From Isoperla grammatica (Eukaryota; Arthropoda; Insecta; Plecoptera; Perlodidae), in the NCBI GenBank assembly GCA_945910005.1, contig OX246737.1:76101665-76165664 (forward strand): a stretch of DNA of 64,000 nucleotides. Direction: 5' to 3'. Under the pieces are notes generated by a model. It did not search any database. It had not been told where the DNA came from and was given only the letters and a program-made list of their open reading frames with translations. A program made the translations under genes and the position numbers. Positions 31,673 through 44,100 of this stretch are shown here, piece after piece (position 1 is the stretch's first letter; each line of letters opens with the position of its first letter).

Positions 31673-32289
31673 AGAAGAGATTTCGATTCTTTCTTCACTT
31701 GCGTTTAGCGGGCGAACAAACGCCGTGGCGCATTCTCCTATTTAATACTTCACTAATAAAATTATCAAAACGATTCACCGATAAGGTGAAATTCTAAATT
31801 TCTATACGTGTGTGAATATCTTTGTAAAATTTCATAATATTAGTTGGTCCATGGTTTTATATATTGAATAAATTAATTTGATATTGAATTGCAGCTACCT
31901 TTCGCATTATGTACCGTGCATGAATAATACTTAAAAACGAATATTAACCAATTCAATACGAATATATTTTCTCACAATCATTTTTGTTGTCGGACCAATT
32001 GTTTGGCCGTAATTGAGCGATATTTAATACAATTCGTAGTCAAAATTGGGGGCGCCGCCCGCGCGCCCAGACGCGGATATCGCTCTGGCACCAAAGTGCG
32101 CTAAATACCATAGTATTATTAGTACTGAACACATTGGTAGGCTATATGGGTGCAATACTCTTTCCTCGAAATTCCACAGGGTTCCACTTGATGCTGAACT
32201 AACAAACTTATAAACACAAACACTGCGTATTACAAATACAAGCCTGAAAAGGTATTAGATAGGAAATACTATAAGTTATACGACCGGGC

Positions 32290-32640
32290 AGTTATAACAG
32301 ACCAAACCATACATCACAATAGACCTGCTATTATATTTATTGACAGGAAGGAACAAACTACGAGTTTAATTGATGTTGCCGTTCCTTTATGCCACATTGT
32401 ATAGAGACAACTTGGCGAGAAAAGATAAACATATACAAGGAGGTATGTATTGAATTTAAAAGGTTGTTGAACCGAATAATGTAACTGTTGTAACGTTAAT
32501 TATATCAGCAAATGGTATTGTTCCGCGAAAACTCCATGACAGTATTAAACTAATTGGTCTCCAACCGAACATAAACATCGAGATGCAAAAAGAAATAATT
32601 TTGAACACATGTAGAATAGTACGAAAATTTTTGAACTAAG
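32290..32640 (+). pseudogene. RLE-type LINE C-terminal fragment, broken (left arm)
   Basis: The translation matches the frame at 62618-62963: NRPAIIFID near the start and SANGIVPRKLHDSIKLIGLQ, NTCRIVRKF at the end. Frame changes and stops interrupt the middle (around 32400-32480). It would be the C-terminal restriction-like endonuclease region of a non-LTR retrotransposon. It continues downstream into the shared 3' UTR-like sequence (GTACAAATCG, CCACGACCGTACATGGCATC). Confidence 0.6.
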
Positions 32641-33424
32641 AAGAATGAAGGAAAATTTTTAAACTACGAAGAATGAAGACTTTGTGAAGAAGTTCTCCAT
32701 CCTGATGGTGATTTTCGTGATTTCCACCATACGAAGAGCGAATTATGGGATGAGTACAAATCGACCACGACCGTACATGGCATCCACAGTTTGTTTTGGA
32801 AAAATAATATGGACAATAATATTCTAAGTAGAGTTTAACAAGGTAAGCACATGGAAATACTTAACATTTATGTTCGACTCATTTTTTTCGATTCAGTTTC
32901 CTAGAATTAAATTTTGATTAAACTTATGAAAATTTCATTAAAATGTAATTTAATCGCAATTTAATGACTTTTTTGAATTTTTTTAAAATTCATTTCATGT
33001 AAATATAAACTCCTCGTGCATTAAGGTGAAAACATTTTGTAGTTTGGCAATCAGTTTCGATAAAAAAAATAATTTTAATTTTAATCATGCGTAATTAAAA
33101 TGCAAATTAAAGCAATTTCCCATCAGACTTCGGTGGTAGACTTTATATGTGCGTAATCAGCACATTTTTTAGAATATGTGAACACAAAAAAACAAAACTC
33201 TTGCAATTAGTGGCGGATAGACCAGATTTTTGCCTTTGTTGCTTCCACTACTTGTTAAACTCTACTTCTAGAATATCATTGTCCATATTATTTTTCAAAA
33301 ACAAACTGTGAATACCATGTACGGTCGTGGCCGATTTGTACTCATCCTAGAATTCGCTCTTTGTATGGTGGCAATCACGAAAACCACCATCGGATGGAGA
33401 ACTTCTGGAAGTCTTCATTCTTCT

Positions 33425-33790
33425 TAGTTTGTTGTACTATCCTACATGTGTTCAAAATTATTGCTTTTTGCATCTCGATGTATATTATGTTCGGTTGCGG
33501 AGACCAATTAGTTTAATACTGTCATGGAGTTTTCGCGGAACAATACCATTTGCTGATATAATTAACGGTACAACAGTTACATTATTCTGTTCCATAACCT
33601 TTTTATTTCAATACATACCTCCTTGTATATGTTTATCTTTTCTCGCCAAGTTGTCTCTATACAATGTGGCATAAAGGAACGGCAACATCAATTAAACTCG
33701 TAGTTTGTTCCTTCCTGTCAATAAATATAATAGCAGGTCTATTGTGATGTATGGTTTGGTCTGTTATAACTGCCCGGTCGTATAACTTAT
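33425..33790 (-). pseudogene. RLE-type LINE C-terminal fragment, broken (right arm)
   Basis: Inverse partner of the 32290-32640 fragment. The complement again encodes SANGIVPRKLHDSIKLIG-like residues, with different lesions in the middle. It was carried along by the large inverted duplication. Confidence 0.6.
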
Positions 33791-34428
33791 AGTCTTTACT
33801 ATCTAATACCTTTTCAGATTTGTATTTGTAATACGCAGTGGTTGTGTTTATAAGTTTATTAGTTCAGCATCAAGTGGAATCCTGTGGAATTTCGAGGAAA
33901 GAGTATTGCACCCATATAGCCTACCAATGTGTTCAGTACTAATAATACTATGGTATTTAGCGCACTTTGGTGCCAGAGCGATATCCGCGCCTGGGCGCGC
34001 GGGCGGCGCCCCCAATTTCGACTACGAATTGTATTGAATATCGCTCAATTACGGAGACGATAAAATATATTTGTATTGAAATGGTAAATTTTCGTTTGTT
34101 CATGCACGGTAGATAATGCTTAAGTTATCGGCAATTCAATATAAAATTAATATATTAAATATATAAAACCATGGACCAACTATATATTATGAAATTTAAC
34201 AAAGATATTCACACACGTGTAGAAATTTCAGAATTTCACCTTATCGGTGAATCGTTTTGATAATTTTATCTTTAAGCGATTGGTATTAGTGAAGTATTAA
34301 ATAGGAGAATGCGCCACGGCGTTTGTTCACCCGCTAAACGCAAGTGTGATGCATCGAGGTATTGACAATCATAATATTGTACTATTTTGGAAGAAAAGTA
34401 TAGTAATCTCTTCATTTAAGATTTTTCA

Positions 34429-35412
34429 ATAATAATTTGGATGGTGCCTAGCTCCAGTAATAGGCGTTTACAAGTCATACATCAAAAACAAAACGGCCGA
34501 CACCTCAAGAAGTTTTCCTATTTATTTTCCCAACCGTACGTTTTATGGCAAAACTTAATATGACAAACATTATTCCTAGTAAAATTCTACACAACCACGA
34601 TATTTAGGTAATTTCATTAGAAGAACTATATTTACGTACGAATTTAATTTTTGTATGTGCATTTGAACTTAAATCTACCAAACTTGGCTCCCGTTCGCTT
34701 CTTGATGAAGCAACTGTGAACTAAAGGAGTGGTCTCAATCTCTTTCTTTCAACTTATAAAATAATAATTTGGATGGTGCCAAGCTCCAGTAATAGGCGTT
34801 TACGAGGTATACGTAAAAAACAAAATGGCTGTCACTTCAGGTGGTTTTGGCCATTTATCTTCATAACCGTACTATTTATGACAAAAACCAACATAACAGA
34901 AAAATTCCTAGTAAAATTCTGCATACAATTCAGAGTCAGGTATCTTCATATGACTTACCATTTACGTACAAATTTAAATTTGTGTTTGCTAATCTGTACT
35001 CAAATGTACAAGCATTGGCTCCGTAGGGCTACTTGGTGAAGCAAGTATGAACTATGGGAGTGGGCTCAATCTCTCCCCTTCAACTCATAAAATAACAATT
35101 TGGATGGTTTCAAACTCAAAATATGTTAGGCTTTCAAGAGAAACACGTAAACAAAAAATATACATTTTAGTACTTATTAACATAGAAAATTTTTAATTGT
35201 TATGGTAATAGTATGTTTTATAAAAATATGTAAATATCAAATGTGTGTAAAATTTTGTGAGGACAATTTTTTGTCATATTAGATTTTGTCGTAAAACGTA
35301 CTGTTATGAAGGTAAATTGGAAAAACTACATATAGTGGTGGCCATTTTGTATTTTACGTGTAACTCGATAATGCCTTCTATTTCAGGTAGGCACCATCAC
35401 AATTAGTATTTT
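34429..35412 (+). repeat. About 330 bp direct repeats with a terminal inverted piece
   Basis: AATAATTTGGATGGTGCC at about 34432 and 34763 starts two units that share CTCCAGTAATAGGCGTTTAC, an AACAAAA..GGC block, CCTAGTAAAATTCT, and GTGAACTA/ATGAACTA near the end. A third partial start is at about 35095 (AACAATTTGGATGG). Around 35280-35412 the same block recurs inverted (GGTAGGCACCATCACAATTA). Another small inverted relative lies at about 45760-45820. No ORF. Confidence 0.6.
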
Positions 35413-35563
35413 ATAAGTTAGATAGATAGATAGATAGATTTGATTTGATTTATTCGAACTGTCAAAATATATTACATCAGTGTTACAAACTTAAACAGAG
35501 AAATTTACATCAGGTATAGATAAAAGTACAAAATGATGATAATCACATTTGCAAGACAATATT

Positions 35564-38500
35564 TTACAAAATACCTCTGAACCTCCAAGTGCGGTTATAA
35601 ATGTGTACAGTTTCTGTTCGTACGGCCTTTAAATATTCCAGATTTAATCTGTAGGAAAGTCGATTTTTAATAATACACAACGGATCACCGCCTGGTTCTT
35701 CAAAGTTCTTCTGCATGAACCGAAATACAGTAGATTTTCCTAGGTTCAATAGGAAGTTTGCCAACTGCCACTGCACGGGGGCAGCAGGCTCAAAGTCCAG
35801 TCCTCGCAGAAGGTCGAGCGTCGAAAGATGTCTGGAGCCAATAAGGCGTGTAATTATGTCTCGAACAAATGTCCATAAAGGAGTTACTTTAGAACATTCA
35901 AACAGAACGTGGAGAGTGGTGCCGGGAGAAGTGCACCACAAGCACTGTGGAGAGTTACGGATCCCCCATCGGTGTAGTCGGGCAGGCGATGCCACTGCGT
36001 CATGCAGCAGTCGCCAGCAGAGGTCGGCGTCGAAGCTGGTCGTCGGGAAAAGGTAGACATGGTTCCAATGCACGTCCTCTTGTGCCAGTTCAGATCGTCC
36101 AGATAGAGTCGAAAGAGGTAGTTCACGTTGTCTGCACGTTTGGTAGAGTCTGCGTCTATTGTCTACGTCCAACACACGTAGAGCGGCGTTTAATGTGGTC
36201 GTTGTGGCAGGGCAGACCGTATCCCATGCTTCCAGTACTGACCTGTAGAATGGTTGTAACCTGTGTAACCAGTCACTCCGTATTGGCTCGAGTACAAGTG
36301 AGTGGAAATCGTCAGCGTACCTATGGAGATTCAGTTCGTGATAGCACATATGGATGAGATCTTTCGGCGTCGGGTGAAAGAATACTGGCTAGAAAACGTA
36401 GTCGAAAAGTCATGACTTTGCACTGGATGTTCGTGAGCCCGATACCTCCTACGCCAGGCTCAGCAAAGACGTGAGCGCGGTTGAGCCAGTGTCTGCCCCC
36501 CCACACGAACTTAATTAATTTAGTATGAATTGTATCAATAAACGTTTTGGGGGGTTGGAGAACAGATAGCGCGTGAACAAGTTTGGATCCTAATAGTTGG
36601 TTGGCGATAATTCTCCTTCCTCGTATTGTCGTGTGATTCCATTTAGAGTATCGGTCTATTCCGCGATTTATTGTTTCTGTCAGCGTCGTCCAGTTTTTGG
36701 TTTCCCATTGTGTAGAATTTCCAAGATAAACACCGAGAACTTTGAGCCCATCACTAGTCCACTGGAAACCTAGAGGGTTGTCAGTTCGTCCCTGCCAGGA
36801 CCCCGAAAAGAGACCGTTTAATTTAGCCGAGTTGAGCTTTGCACCAGAAGCGCACGCGTACGTTACGAACGCCGTGTGAAGTTCAGCGAAACCTCCATTA
36901 TCAGTTAGAAAAATATATGCATCATCGGCATAAGCTGAGGTGACGATGGGTATCCTCGACCCAGGTATTTTAAGCCCGTACGGTGCAAGAGTTTTACGGC
37001 AAAGAACTAGGAATGGTTCAATAGATAAGGAGTACAAACATCCGGATATAGGATCTCCTTGTCGTATTCCACGACGAAGAGGGATAGGTGGAGTAAGAGA
37101 AGAGTTTACTCGTATAGAGCATCTTGCGTTCGCGTACAGCATTCGTATGTAGGACATAAACCGACAACCGAAGCCAAACGATGACATGATTTTGAATAAG
37201 TAGTCATGTTCGACTCTATCGAACGCACTCGTTTGATCAAGTGATAGTATAGCTAGTGGCAGATTGTTTCTGTTACAGTGGTCCAGTGTATCACGAGTAA
37301 GGTGGAGGTTGGAAAACAGTGACCTGCCTTGCACGCAGAACGTCTGGTCAGAGTGAACAACGTCACCCATTACTAAGTTGAGTTTGTTAGTTAAAGCTTT
37401 AGAAATTATTTTATAGTCGGTGTTTAAAAGTGAGATGGGTCTCCAATTTTGTATCTGTACACGATCACCTTTCTTGGGAATAAGCACAAGCACTGACATT
37501 TGCATGGATCGTGGTAGAGTCGAACGTTCGACTGCATTTTCGAACACCTTGTAATACAGTTTGCGAATAACGTTCCAGAAATGTAAGTAAAATTCTACGG
37601 TCAAACCGTCTAACCCACACGATTTTCCTTTTGTTAATTGTTCGAGAGCCACCCGCAACGCTGCAACTGTAGGCATGGCGTCAAGCTTGTTCCTAGCAGC
37701 GTCGGAGATTTTCGGGAGGTCGGCAAAAAGATGAGGGACGTTCAAATTGTTGTTTCCAGGGTTAGAATATAGCTGCTGGAAATGACTTCGCACATGTGTA
37801 CGAATAGCAGCAGTGTCTTTCGAAACGGTACCCCCAATTTCAAGACAAGAAAGTTGAGTAGGTGAGTGGTGCACCATTCCGTACTGATAGAAAAAGGGTG
37901 TAGCAGTATTACCGTATTGGAGCATGTTGGCAGACTCAACAGCGGCAGTGGCGTGGGCTTCCGAGTAGTGGATTCTTCGTACTTGAGCGGCACAAGCATT
38001 GAGCTCAATACATTCTTGCTCGGACAAGTTTGATTTAGATTAAGGATTGTAAAGATTACGCTCAAGATCTTTGAGCGTGCTTGTTTTCTCGTGAAAACGG
38101 TGGGCTGTGTATCGTTGGGTGGCTAATCTTATTTCGTTTTTTAGCCCTTCCCAACACACGAAGGGATCGGTTTCATTACACTTGTCAGAGAAGGTTGTAA
38201 TCAGCGCGCATACTACTGAGGTGTAGTAGGTGTCCTGTAAGAGCATATTGTTGAACTTCCAATAGGGAGATTTATGAGAGACGGTGAGAGGGAGTTCAAG
38301 AGAAAATACTACACAACAGTGGTCCGAAAATGACGGTATTATTTTAGGCAGCACCGCGAATCCAATGTTGGAAGCCTGGATGTAAAACCTGTCCAGACGA
38401 GCTCTTGGGCGTCGGACGTGAGTGCCTACATACGTGTATGCAAGCTCTCGAGGGTTCGAAGTCCGCCACACGTCTTGTAAATTCTCTTTGGACAGGATGG

Positions 38501-38987
38501 TAGCCAGGCGCTGCGCTAGACTTCGACGATTTTCCACACAGCCGGAACGATCAAGTGGGTCAATGGTAAGGTTCCAATCTCCCCCCAATATAACCACATG
38601 GCTATGATGAACACTGGAGAGATACCTGTCGAGTGAAAGCAGCACCGGTACAGCGATGTTGTTGTCATGGGGTAGATAAACATTAACCAGGTGGCATTGT
38701 CGTCCGTCCAATTGAACCTGAGCACATTGCGCATAGCCGGGAACAAGAATGTTTGTAGAGTCGAACGGCGTTTTTGACGCTATCAAAGTGCCACTGCTGT
38801 TCTGGACATCCGAGTTTATTGCAAAGTTGTAGGTTTTGTTTAAAAATTCGTAAGTAGGTGAAGAAGAAAGGTTTGTTTCTTGAATAAAAAATACGTCAGA
38901 TCGTAGTCTACGGAGGAGATTTGTAAGAGCGATTTGTTTCATGTCACTTTTCATACCACGTATGTTTAAGGACATAAAATTGACCAT
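35564..38987 (-). pseudogene. LINE copy 1 ORF2: endonuclease-reverse transcriptase, broken
   Basis: The N-terminal apurinic-like endonuclease shows [36 protein letters not shown] and SFSDHCCVVF. The reverse transcriptase shows LIPKKGDRVQIQNWRPISLL, LDQTSAFDRVEHDYL, IRQGDPISGCLYSL and the catalytic YADDAYIFL. The C-terminal part has a Cys-His knuckle, CLWC...HVLFEC. Two lesions: an in-frame TAA at 38042-38040 between endonuclease and RT (copy 2 keeps the reading frame here), and one extra base near 36342 that shifts the frame before the last 260 residues. The rest is well preserved, so the element decayed recently. It would nick target DNA and copy its own RNA in place (target-primed reverse transcription). 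Confidence 0.9.
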
Positions 38988-38999
38988 TGTGAAAGGAGA

Positions 39000-40460
39000 T
39001 TAAGAATTTGTTTGGGGTATAAACCCTGATTCAGCGGCCATGGATTTCAATATCCGCGCAATCCGTTTTTTTAAATTTAAGTCATGTGTGTTTTGAGCAG
39101 TCTTTTCCAGTTCCACGTAGAACGATTCTACATTGTCAGAGTAGGATTTAACAATTGGTAAAATTTTCTTAAAATGCCTCGCATTTTTAAGCAAAGCCTT
39201 AATGTTCTCCGATGTTCTAGAACTTTCTTTGGTTCTCGAATCAGTTGATTGCATAAACTCTTCCGATAGAAAAGAGTCGTTTGATGCTAACGACTCGCAG
39301 TAGGACTGAGCGTCATCGTCAAGTCGCGATCGTTTGTTTGAAGGTTGATGTAGAACAATAGGCGAGGAGAAAGACGGTTGATGAGCGACAGTAGGAGAAG
39401 ACAGAGACAGTTCCTTAACTTCCGGTATGGGAGGAGGTGAACGTTTGTTTAAAGGTTGGTTCACAAAAACAGGCGAAGAGATAGAGGGTTCCTGTTCTTC
39501 AACCTCCGGGAGGGGAAGAGGCGTACATTTATTCAATGGTTTGTTTACGATAATAGGAGAGGAGATAGACGGTTCTTCGACCTCCTTAACGGAAGGAGGA
39601 GGAGGCGGTGGAAGGGTTGTTGTGTGGTATTGAGCTAGTCGTTGCAGTGACGATTTGGCCTTGACCTCTAAAATTGAAGAAGAGGTATTCAGTTGGTCCG
39701 TCTTACCACCGTCACTACCGGCCGGCGCGGCAGGAAGAATAGGGACGCAGGGTCGGAGAGATAGTGATTCACGCGGTGTGCCACTCACAGTTTGAGCAAA
39801 GGTGGGCTTTCCAGGTGGCAAGGGGGGATAGTTTAAAGTAGACGGTAAGTTGGATGTCGACGGAACGACACGAGGGTTCTGCATTAGAAGGTTGGGTTGT
39901 TTAGGAGTCGATTGCTTGCAGTTCCTGGATACGTGTCCCTTCTCGTTACACGTAAGACACGTCACGTCCTCCATAGTAATGAAAATAATTACCTTGACGT
40001 TGTCCTTCTCGAAGTGTAGAGCATCGGGCACTTTGGATATATCTCTAAAGACAACATACGCCAGTTTTCGGAACGATTTGATATGAGAACAACCAGTGAG
40101 CTTTGATCCTGTTGACAGGTCGCGTATTTGGTCGGTAATATTACCGTACTGTGAAAGTTTTTCAGTCAGCATATCATTGGTTATGAAGGGGAAAACATTA
40201 GAAAGGACGATTTTGGTTGCAGACGAAAAATATTTTCGAATAGGAACGTAGTTGCCCTTGACAGTAATGAAATTGTCCTGAATAAGCGTGTCAATAGCTG
40301 CTTCAGTTTTCAGAAATATACAAACACGTCCGCCAGACACACGTGACGCGTGCGTGATTTGGTCACCGGAAACAAGTTCGATAGCGCCTTGTAGGTAGTC
40401 ATCGATGGAAGTATCGGGAAGATTATCAATAATAACTGCCAATTTCGGTGAAACTGACAT
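39000..40460 (-). CDS. LINE copy 1 ORF1: RNA-binding protein, intact frame
   Basis: 486 codons, ATG to TAA without interruption. The N-terminal 160 residues have two stretches with the feel of RRM-like folds (KLAVIIDNLP ... GGRVCIFL; KIVLSNVFPFI ... KLAYVVFRDI). A CCHC zinc knuckle, CLTCNEKGHVSRNC, lies at residues 168-181. Next comes a long Pro/Ser-rich linker with three related segments (EPSISSPIIVNKPLNK, EPSISSPVFVNQPLNKR, SLSSPTVAHQPS). The C-terminus is helical and basic. ORF1 proteins of Tx1/L1-type elements bind their RNA and form the ribonucleoprotein. Copy 2 keeps only the last few codons of this frame. Confidence 0.85.
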   Translation of the reverse strand: MSVSPKLAVIIDNLPDTSIDDYLQGAIELVSGDQITHASRVSGGRVCIFLKTEAAIDTLIQDNFITVKGNYVPIRKYFSSATKIVLSNVFPFITNDMLTEKLSQYGNITDQIRDLSTGSKLTGCSHIKSFRKLAYVVFRDISKVPDALHFEKDNVKVIIFITMEDVTCLTCNEKGHVSRNCKQSTPKQPNLLMQNPRVVPSTSNLPSTLNYPPLPPGKPTFAQTVSGTPRESLSLRPCVPILPAAPAGSDGGKTDQLNTSSSILEVKAKSSLQRLAQYHTTTLPPPPPPSVKEVEEPSISSPIIVNKPLNKCTPLPLPEVEEQEPSISSPVFVNQPLNKRSPPPIPEVKELSLSSPTVAHQPSFSSPIVLHQPSNKRSRLDDDAQSYCESLASNDSFLSEEFMQSTDSRTKESSRTSENIKALLKNARHFKKILPIVKSYSDNVESFYVELEKTAQNTHDLNLKKRIARILKSMAAESGFIPQTNS

Positions 40461-41189
40461 GATTCAATTCTTAGTTGGTCACCGCTTACTGGATCATTAA
40501 AAGAATTCCTGAAGTGCTTTGGAAACAAAGAACTTATAGGAATGGTTGTGAGAGAATGGTTGCTCTTTGAAAGCAAAGAACTTAGATCGATTGTTGTCGG
40601 ACCCGTCGAGAAGGCTGTGGTTGTAGGTTTTTGTTTTCAATAGCATCAGAACTGAATCCAAAATGTATTTATGTAATTATTTAACTGAAATAATACTTAT
40701 TCAGTCATTTCACTTACGAAAGACGATAATGTATATTAGTAGCTTGCCTGAGTGTGGTCGAATAGGATGGGCCTATGTGTTCAGAGCGTGATATTTCATC
40801 CCCTCGAGTGCGGTCAGTCAATGGAAAGCACACGCATGATGCACATATCACCAGAAATCACACAAAAAGATTGATAACTTCAAAAAACAGTTACTTTTAA
40901 CCACTTACGATACACACGGAGATATATCTTCACTATTACTATCGTATAGACAAGTTTAGGAATTATCGCACGACTTTTACTAGCAAATAATTAACAATTC
41001 GCAGGAGCCGATGTGAAACACGTCCGTCCACTTCGAGATAGATAGATAGATAGATTTGATTTGATTTGATTTGATTTATTCGAACTGTCAAAGTATATTA
41101 CATCAGTGTTGGAAACTTAAACAGAGAAATTTACATCAGGTATAGATAAAAGTACAAAATGATGATAATCACATCTACATGACAATATT

Positions 41190-44100
41190 TTACAAAATTC
41201 CTCCGAACCTCCAAGTGCGGTTATAAATGTGTACAGTGTCTGTACGTACAGCCTTTAAATATTCCAGATTTAATCTGAAGGAAAGTCGATTTTTAATAAT
41301 ACACAACGGATCACCGCCTGGTTCTTCAAAGTTCTTCTGTAGAAACCGAAATGCAGTAGATTTTCCGAGATTCAGTAAGAAGTTTGCCAACTGCCACTGC
41401 ACGGGGGCGGCAGGCTCAAAGTCCAGTCCTCGCAGAAGGTCGAGCGTCGAAAGATGTCTTGAGCCAATAAGACGTGTAATTATGTCTCGAACAAAGGTTC
41501 ATAAAGGAGTTACTTTAGAACATTCAAACAGAACGTGGAGAGTGGTGCCGGGAGAAGTGCACTACAAGCACTGTGGAGAGTCACGGATCCCCCATCGGTG
41601 TAGTCGGGCAGGCGATGCCACTGCGTCATGCAGCAGTCGCCAGCAGAGGTTGGCGTCGAAGCTGGTCGTCGGGAAAAGGTAGACATGGTTCCAATGCACG
41701 TCCTCTTGTGCCAGTTCAGATCGTCCAGATAGAGTCGAAAGAGGTAGTTCACGTTGTCTGCACGTTTGGTAGAGTCTGCGTCTATTGTCTACGTCCAACA
41801 CACGTAGAGCGGCGTTTAATGTGGTCGTTGTGGCAGGGCAGACCATATCCCATGCTTCCAGTACTGACCTGTAGAATGGTTGTAACCTGTGTAACCAGTC
41901 ACTCCGTATTGGCTCGAGTACAAGTGAGTGGAAATCGTCAGCGTACCTACGGAGATTCAGTTCGTGAAGCACATATGGATGAGATCTTTCGGCGTCGGGT
42001 GAAAGAATACTGGCTAGAAAACGTAGTCGAAAAGTCATGACTTTGCACTGGATGTTCGTGAGCCCGATACCTCCTACGCCAGGCTCAGCAAAGACGTGAG
42101 CGCGGTTGAGCCAGTGTCTGCCCCCCCACACGAACTTAATTAATTTAGTATGAATTGTATCAATAAACGTTTTGGGGGGTTGGAGAACAGATAGCGCGTG
42201 AACAAGTTTGGATCCTAATAGTTGGTTGGCGATAATTGTCCTTCCTCGTATTGTCGTGTGATTCCATTTAGAGTATCGGTCTATTCCGCGATTTATTGTT
42301 TCTGTCAGCGTCGTCCAGTTTTTGGTTTCCCATTGTGTAGAATTGCCAAGGTAAACACCGAGAACTTTGAGCCCATCACTATTCCACTGGAAACCTAGAG
42401 GGCTGTCAGTTCGTCCCTGCCAGGACCCAGAAAAGAGACCGTTAGATTTAGCCGAGTTGAGCTTTGCACCAGAAGCGCACGCGTACGTTACGAACGCCGT
42501 GTGAAGTTCAGCGAAACCGCCATTATCAGTTAGAAAAATATATGCATCGTCGGCATAAGCTGAGGTGACAATGGGTATCCTCGACCCAGGTATTTTAAGC
42601 CCGTACGGTGCAAGAGTTTTACGGCAAAGAACTAGGAATGGTTCAATAGATAAGGAGTACAAACATTCGGATATAGGATCTCCTTGTCGTATTCCACGAC
42701 GAAGAGGGATAGGTGGAGTAAGAGAAGAGTTTACTCGTATAGAGCATCTTGCGTTCGCGTACAGCATTCGTATGTAGGACATAAACCGACAACCGAAGCC
42801 AAAAGATGACATGATTTTGAATAAGTAGTCATGTTCGACTCTATCGAACGCACTCGTTTGATCAAGTGATAGTATAGCTAGTGGCAGATTGTTTCTGTTA
42901 CAGTGGTCCAGTGTATCACGAGTAAGGTGGAGGTTGGAAAACAGTGACCTGCCTTGCACGCAGAACGTCTGGTCAGAGTGAACAACGTCACCCATTACTA
43001 AGTTGAGTTTGTTAGTTAAAGCTTTAGAAATTATTTTATAGTCGGTGTTTAAAAGTGAGAACGGTCTCCAATTTTGTATCTGCACACGATCACCTTTCTT
43101 GGGAATAAGCACAAGCACTGACATTTGCATAGATCGTGGTAGAGTCGAACGTTCGACTGCAGTTTCAAACATCTTGTAATACAGTTTGCGAATAACGTTC
43201 CAGAAATGTAAGTAAAATTCTACGGTCAAACCGTCTGACCCACACGATTTTCCTTTTGTTAATTGTTCGAGAGCCACCCGCAACTCTGCAACTGTAGGCA
43301 TGGCGTCAAGCTTGTTCCTAGCAGCGTCGGAGATTTTCGGGAGGTCGGCAAAAAGATGAGGGACGCCAAATTGTTGTTTCCAGGGTTAGAATATAGCTGC
43401 TGGAAATGACTTCGCACATGTGTACGAATAGCAGCAGTGTCTTTCGAAACGGTACCCCCAATTTCAAGACAAGAAAGTTGAGTAGGTGAGTGGTGCACCA
43501 TTCCGTACTGATAGAAAAAAGGTGTAGCAGTATTACCGTATTGGAGCATGTTGGCAGACTCTACAGCGGCAGTGGCGTCATTGGGTTTAAATAAACCCAA
43601 TGGTGGCGTGGGCTTCCGAGTAGTGGATTCTTCGTACTTGAGCGGCACAAGCATTGAGCTCAATACATTCTTGCTCGGACAAGTTTGATTTAGATTTAAG
43701 ATTGTAAAGATTACGCTCAAGATCTTTGAGCGTGCTTGTTTTCTCGTGAAAACGGTGGGCTGTGTATCGTTGGGTGGCTAATCTTATTTCGTTTTTTAGT
43801 CCTTCCCAACACACGAAGGGATCGGTTTCATTACACTTGTCAGAGAAGGTTGTAATCAGCGCGCACACTACTGAGGTGTAGTAGGTGTCCTGTAAGAGCA
43901 TATTGTTGAACTTCCAATAAGGAGATTTATGAGAGACGGTGAGAGGGAGTTCAAGAGAAAACACTACACAACAGTGGTCCGAAAATGACGGTATTATTTT
44001 AGGCAGCACCGCAAATCCAATGTTGGAAGCCTGGATGTAAAACCTGTCCAGACGAGCTCTTGGGCGTCGGACGTGAGTGCCTACATACGTGTATGCAAGC

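Larger units (their letters stand above)
31696..34346. repeat. 2.65 kb inverted repeat with about 1.1 kb arms
   Basis: CACTTGCGTTTAGCGGGCGA at 31696 is mirrored by CCGCTAAACGCAAGTG ending at 34346. Matching blocks run throughout: the GGCGCCGCCCGCGCGCCCAG region (about 32050 and its complement near 33990), ATACGACCGGGCAGTTATAA (about 32278 / 33780), and LINE sequence. The unpaired centre is about 32846-33234. Both arms include a LINE end (see 32290 and 33425). The arms have diverged by substitutions and small indels, so the event is not very recent. Confidence 0.85.
35421..41036 (-). mobile_element. Tx1-type non-LTR retrotransposon, copy 1 (near full length)
   Basis: Minus strand, 5' to 3': about 570 bp upstream region (40461-41036), ORF1 (40460-39000), ORF2 (38987-35564, broken), a short 3' UTR and a tail of AAATC units running into ATCT units (GATA on the plus strand, 35421-35440). 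ORF2 starts 12 bp after the ORF1 stop. Motifs of endonuclease and RT fit the L1/Tx1 group. The left flank ends ATAAGTTA, then GATA repeats. The right end is CACTTCGAG, then GATA repeats, into which copy 2 is placed. Confidence 0.9.

Noticed and set aside
35715..42040. Plus-strand frames opposite the two LINE copies
   Set aside because: Shadows of ORF2 on the minus strand; both copies show the same shadow because they are the same element.
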